Shown here piece after piece: positions 20,804 to 21,713 of a stretch of 21,713 nucleotides of DNA. Source of the DNA: DASSUC01 sp035650075 (GTDB lineage: Bacteria; Actinomycetota; Actinomycetes; Mycobacteriales; Micromonosporaceae); NCBI GenBank assembly GCA_035650075.1, contig DASRII010000183.1, positions 1-21,713 on the forward strand, read 5' to 3'. Every line of letters starts with the position of its first letter. The first letter of the stretch is position 1. Both the position numbers and the translations under genes were made by a program. Below the pieces are notes generated by a model. It was not told the DNA's origin and did no database searches. It saw nothing but the letters and a program-made list of their open reading frames with translations.

Positions 20804-21556
20804 GTGGAGGGACTGGACGCGGCGGCGTGGCAGGAGAGCTGGGATCGGCAGCAGGAGGCGTACCTGCCGGACCGGGAGGAGCGGTTCACCGCGATGTTCG
20901 ACGCGGTCGAGGCGGTTGCCGACGGCCGGCCGCCGCGGATCCTCGACCTGGCCGGGGGTACGGGGTCGATCTCGTTGCGGGCGCTGTCCCGCTTCCCCGG
21001 CGCCGAGCTGACCACGCTGGACGTGGACCCGGTGCTGCTGGCGATCGCGCGGGTCTCGCTCGACGGTCGATCCACAGTGGTCAGTGCGGACCTGCGTACA
21101 CCGGACTGGGTCGGGGCGCTGCCGCACCGGGACTACGACGCCGTGCTGACCGCTACGGCTCTGCACTGGCTGCCGGCCGAGCGCTTGTCCGCGTTGTACG
21201 ACGAGGTCCGTGAACTGCTCCGGCCGGGTGGCGTGTTCGTCAACGCCGACCACATGCCGGACGACGGGTTGCCCGGCCTGAGCGAGCGGCTGATCGCGCG
21301 GGCATCTGCGCGCCGTGAGGCGCTATGGAAGGCCGGTGCGGTGCTGTCGTGGCGGGACTGGTGGCAGCACGTCGAGGCCGACCCGGTGCTCGGGCCGCTG
21401 GTCGCGGTGCGGAAGGAGTTGTTCGGCAACCCCGCGCATGGCGAGTGGAACCCGCCGGTGTCGTGGCAACTCGACGCTCTGCGAGCCGCAGGCTTCGTGG
21501 AAGTCGGGATTCTGTGGCGCGGTACCGCCGATGCCGCCGTCGTCGCGGTCCGCTAG
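20804..21556 (+). CDS. Class I SAM-dependent methyltransferase
   Basis: 250 residues from GTG 20804. ILDLAGGTGSIS (46-57) is motif I of the Rossmann-like methyltransferase fold. LTTLDVDPVLL is the acidic motif II that binds the SAM ribose, DYDAVLTATALHWL is motif IV, and LLRPGGVFVNADHM is the post-strand motif. The substrate is a small molecule of unknown identity. The sequence just after the GTG, WQESWDRQQEAYLPDREERF, looks like the conserved N-terminus of its group. GTG 20786 would add six residues and is almost as likely; neither has a Shine-Dalgarno. It diverges from the racemase operon and converges with the minus-strand gene at the right edge. A degenerate dispersed motif at 21070-21082 encodes S-T-V-V. 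Confidence 0.87.
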   Translation: MEGLDAAAWQESWDRQQEAYLPDREERFTAMFDAVEAVADGRPPRILDLAGGTGSISLRALSRFPGAELTTLDVDPVLLAIARVSLDGRSTVVSADLRTPDWVGALPHRDYDAVLTATALHWLPAERLSALYDEVRELLRPGGVFVNADHMPDDGLPGLSERLIARASARREALWKAGAVLSWRDWWQHVEADPVLGPLVAVRKELFGNPAHGEWNPPVSWQLDALRAAGFVEVGILWRGTADAAVVAVR

Positions 21557-21623
21557 GACGTACGGCCATGGAACCGGATCCGCTCACCGAACACGTCCGC
21601 GTCTGGCTCCAGTTCGGCCGCTG

Positions 21624-21713
21624 TCAGAACTGGGCAAAGACGTAGGGCAGCAAGCGGGGGAACAACGAACGCAGCTCACGACACGCGTCCGGCGGCACGT
21701 CACCGAGCCCGTA
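21624..21713 (-). CDS. C-terminal end of an unidentified protein (5' part outside window)
   Basis: The minus strand is open from the right edge to a TGA at 21624-21626 and gives 29 residues, with GLGDVPPDACRELRSLF in the middle and PYVFAQF at the end. Codon third positions are strongly G/C (GAC GTG CCG CCG GAC GCG), as in real genes here, while the opposing plus-strand frame has no such bias. I do not recognise the family. It would converge on the methyltransferase gene with 67 bp between stops. Confidence 0.5.
   Translation of the reverse strand, partial: YGLGDVPPDACRELRSLFPRLLPYVFAQF

Noticed and set aside
21568..21645. A 25-codon plus-strand frame starting ATGGAACCGG
   Set aside because: It overlaps the better-biased minus-strand gene end, has no ribosome-binding site and resembles nothing known to me.
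1..21713. tRNA or rRNA genes, CRISPR arrays, IS elements or prophage genes
   Set aside because: Looked for and not seen. There are no transposase or integrase motifs, no regularly spaced repeats with spacers, and the gene content is core metabolic and regulatory.

Overview
The window is high-GC DNA from an actinomycete. Codon third positions are strongly G/C, GTG starts are common, and several genes appear to begin directly at their transcription start. The SenX3-RegX3 pair, the 33-residue ribosomal protein bS22 and a CGNR-type zinc-ribbon regulator are actinobacterial. From memory the gene order matches the Mycobacterium tuberculosis gpm1-senX3-regX3 ... Rv0495c-Rv0496 ... Rv0498 ... Rv0500A-Rv0500B-Rv0501-Rv0502 block, read here mostly on the minus strand. 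Details such as the CGNR protein suggest a filamentous relative, perhaps Micromonosporaceae, but I cannot place the genus.

Layout from left to right. (1) 1-1894, minus: a BldC/excisionase-like DNA-binding protein, bS22, an atypical SDR epimerase and the N-terminal part of an acyltransferase. (2) 2029-7789, minus: a tightly packed set of proline dehydrogenase, a membrane-anchored proline-rich HEXXH metallopeptidase, and a MacA-like adaptor, ABC ATPase and MacB/FtsX-like permease. It lies where M. tuberculosis has proC. (3) 7929-8489, plus: the CGNR regulator, divergent from proline dehydrogenase. (4) 8496-10274, minus: a TIM-barrel sugar-phosphate isomerase/epimerase-like protein and a Ppx/GppA phosphatase. 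(5) 10316-11143, plus: a cysteine-rich Rv0495c-family protein, divergent from Ppx and overlapping regX3 tail to tail. (6) 11125-13734: regX3 and senX3 (minus), divergent from phoU (plus), with a Pho-box-like element between them. This is the phosphate-response core. (7) 13817-20546, minus: 2-methylacyl-CoA racemase, a GT-C-like membrane protein, thiolase, FadB and phosphoglycerate mutase, most with coupled or nearly touching ends. This looks like a branched-chain acyl-CoA beta-oxidation unit with an unexpected membrane protein inside it. (8) 20804-21713: a SAM methyltransferase (plus) and the C-terminal end of an unidentified minus-strand gene.

Two signals cut across the genes. First, six starts carry a TAnnnT hexamer exactly 6 nt upstream of ATG/GTG, the arrangement expected for leaderless mRNAs. 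At the ppx/Rv0495c-like divergence, two such boxes lie 17 bp apart, so each occupies the other's -35 position. Second, a short near-palindrome, GTCCACAGTGGAC or its relative GTCCACATCGGAC, recurs about 14 times, nearly always inside genes. It uses A/T-ending codons that are otherwise uncommon here and occurs in more than one reading frame, so it looks like a DNA-level repeat. I see no IS element, prophage, CRISPR array, rRNA or tRNA gene. No gene-free stretch exceeds 300 bases.
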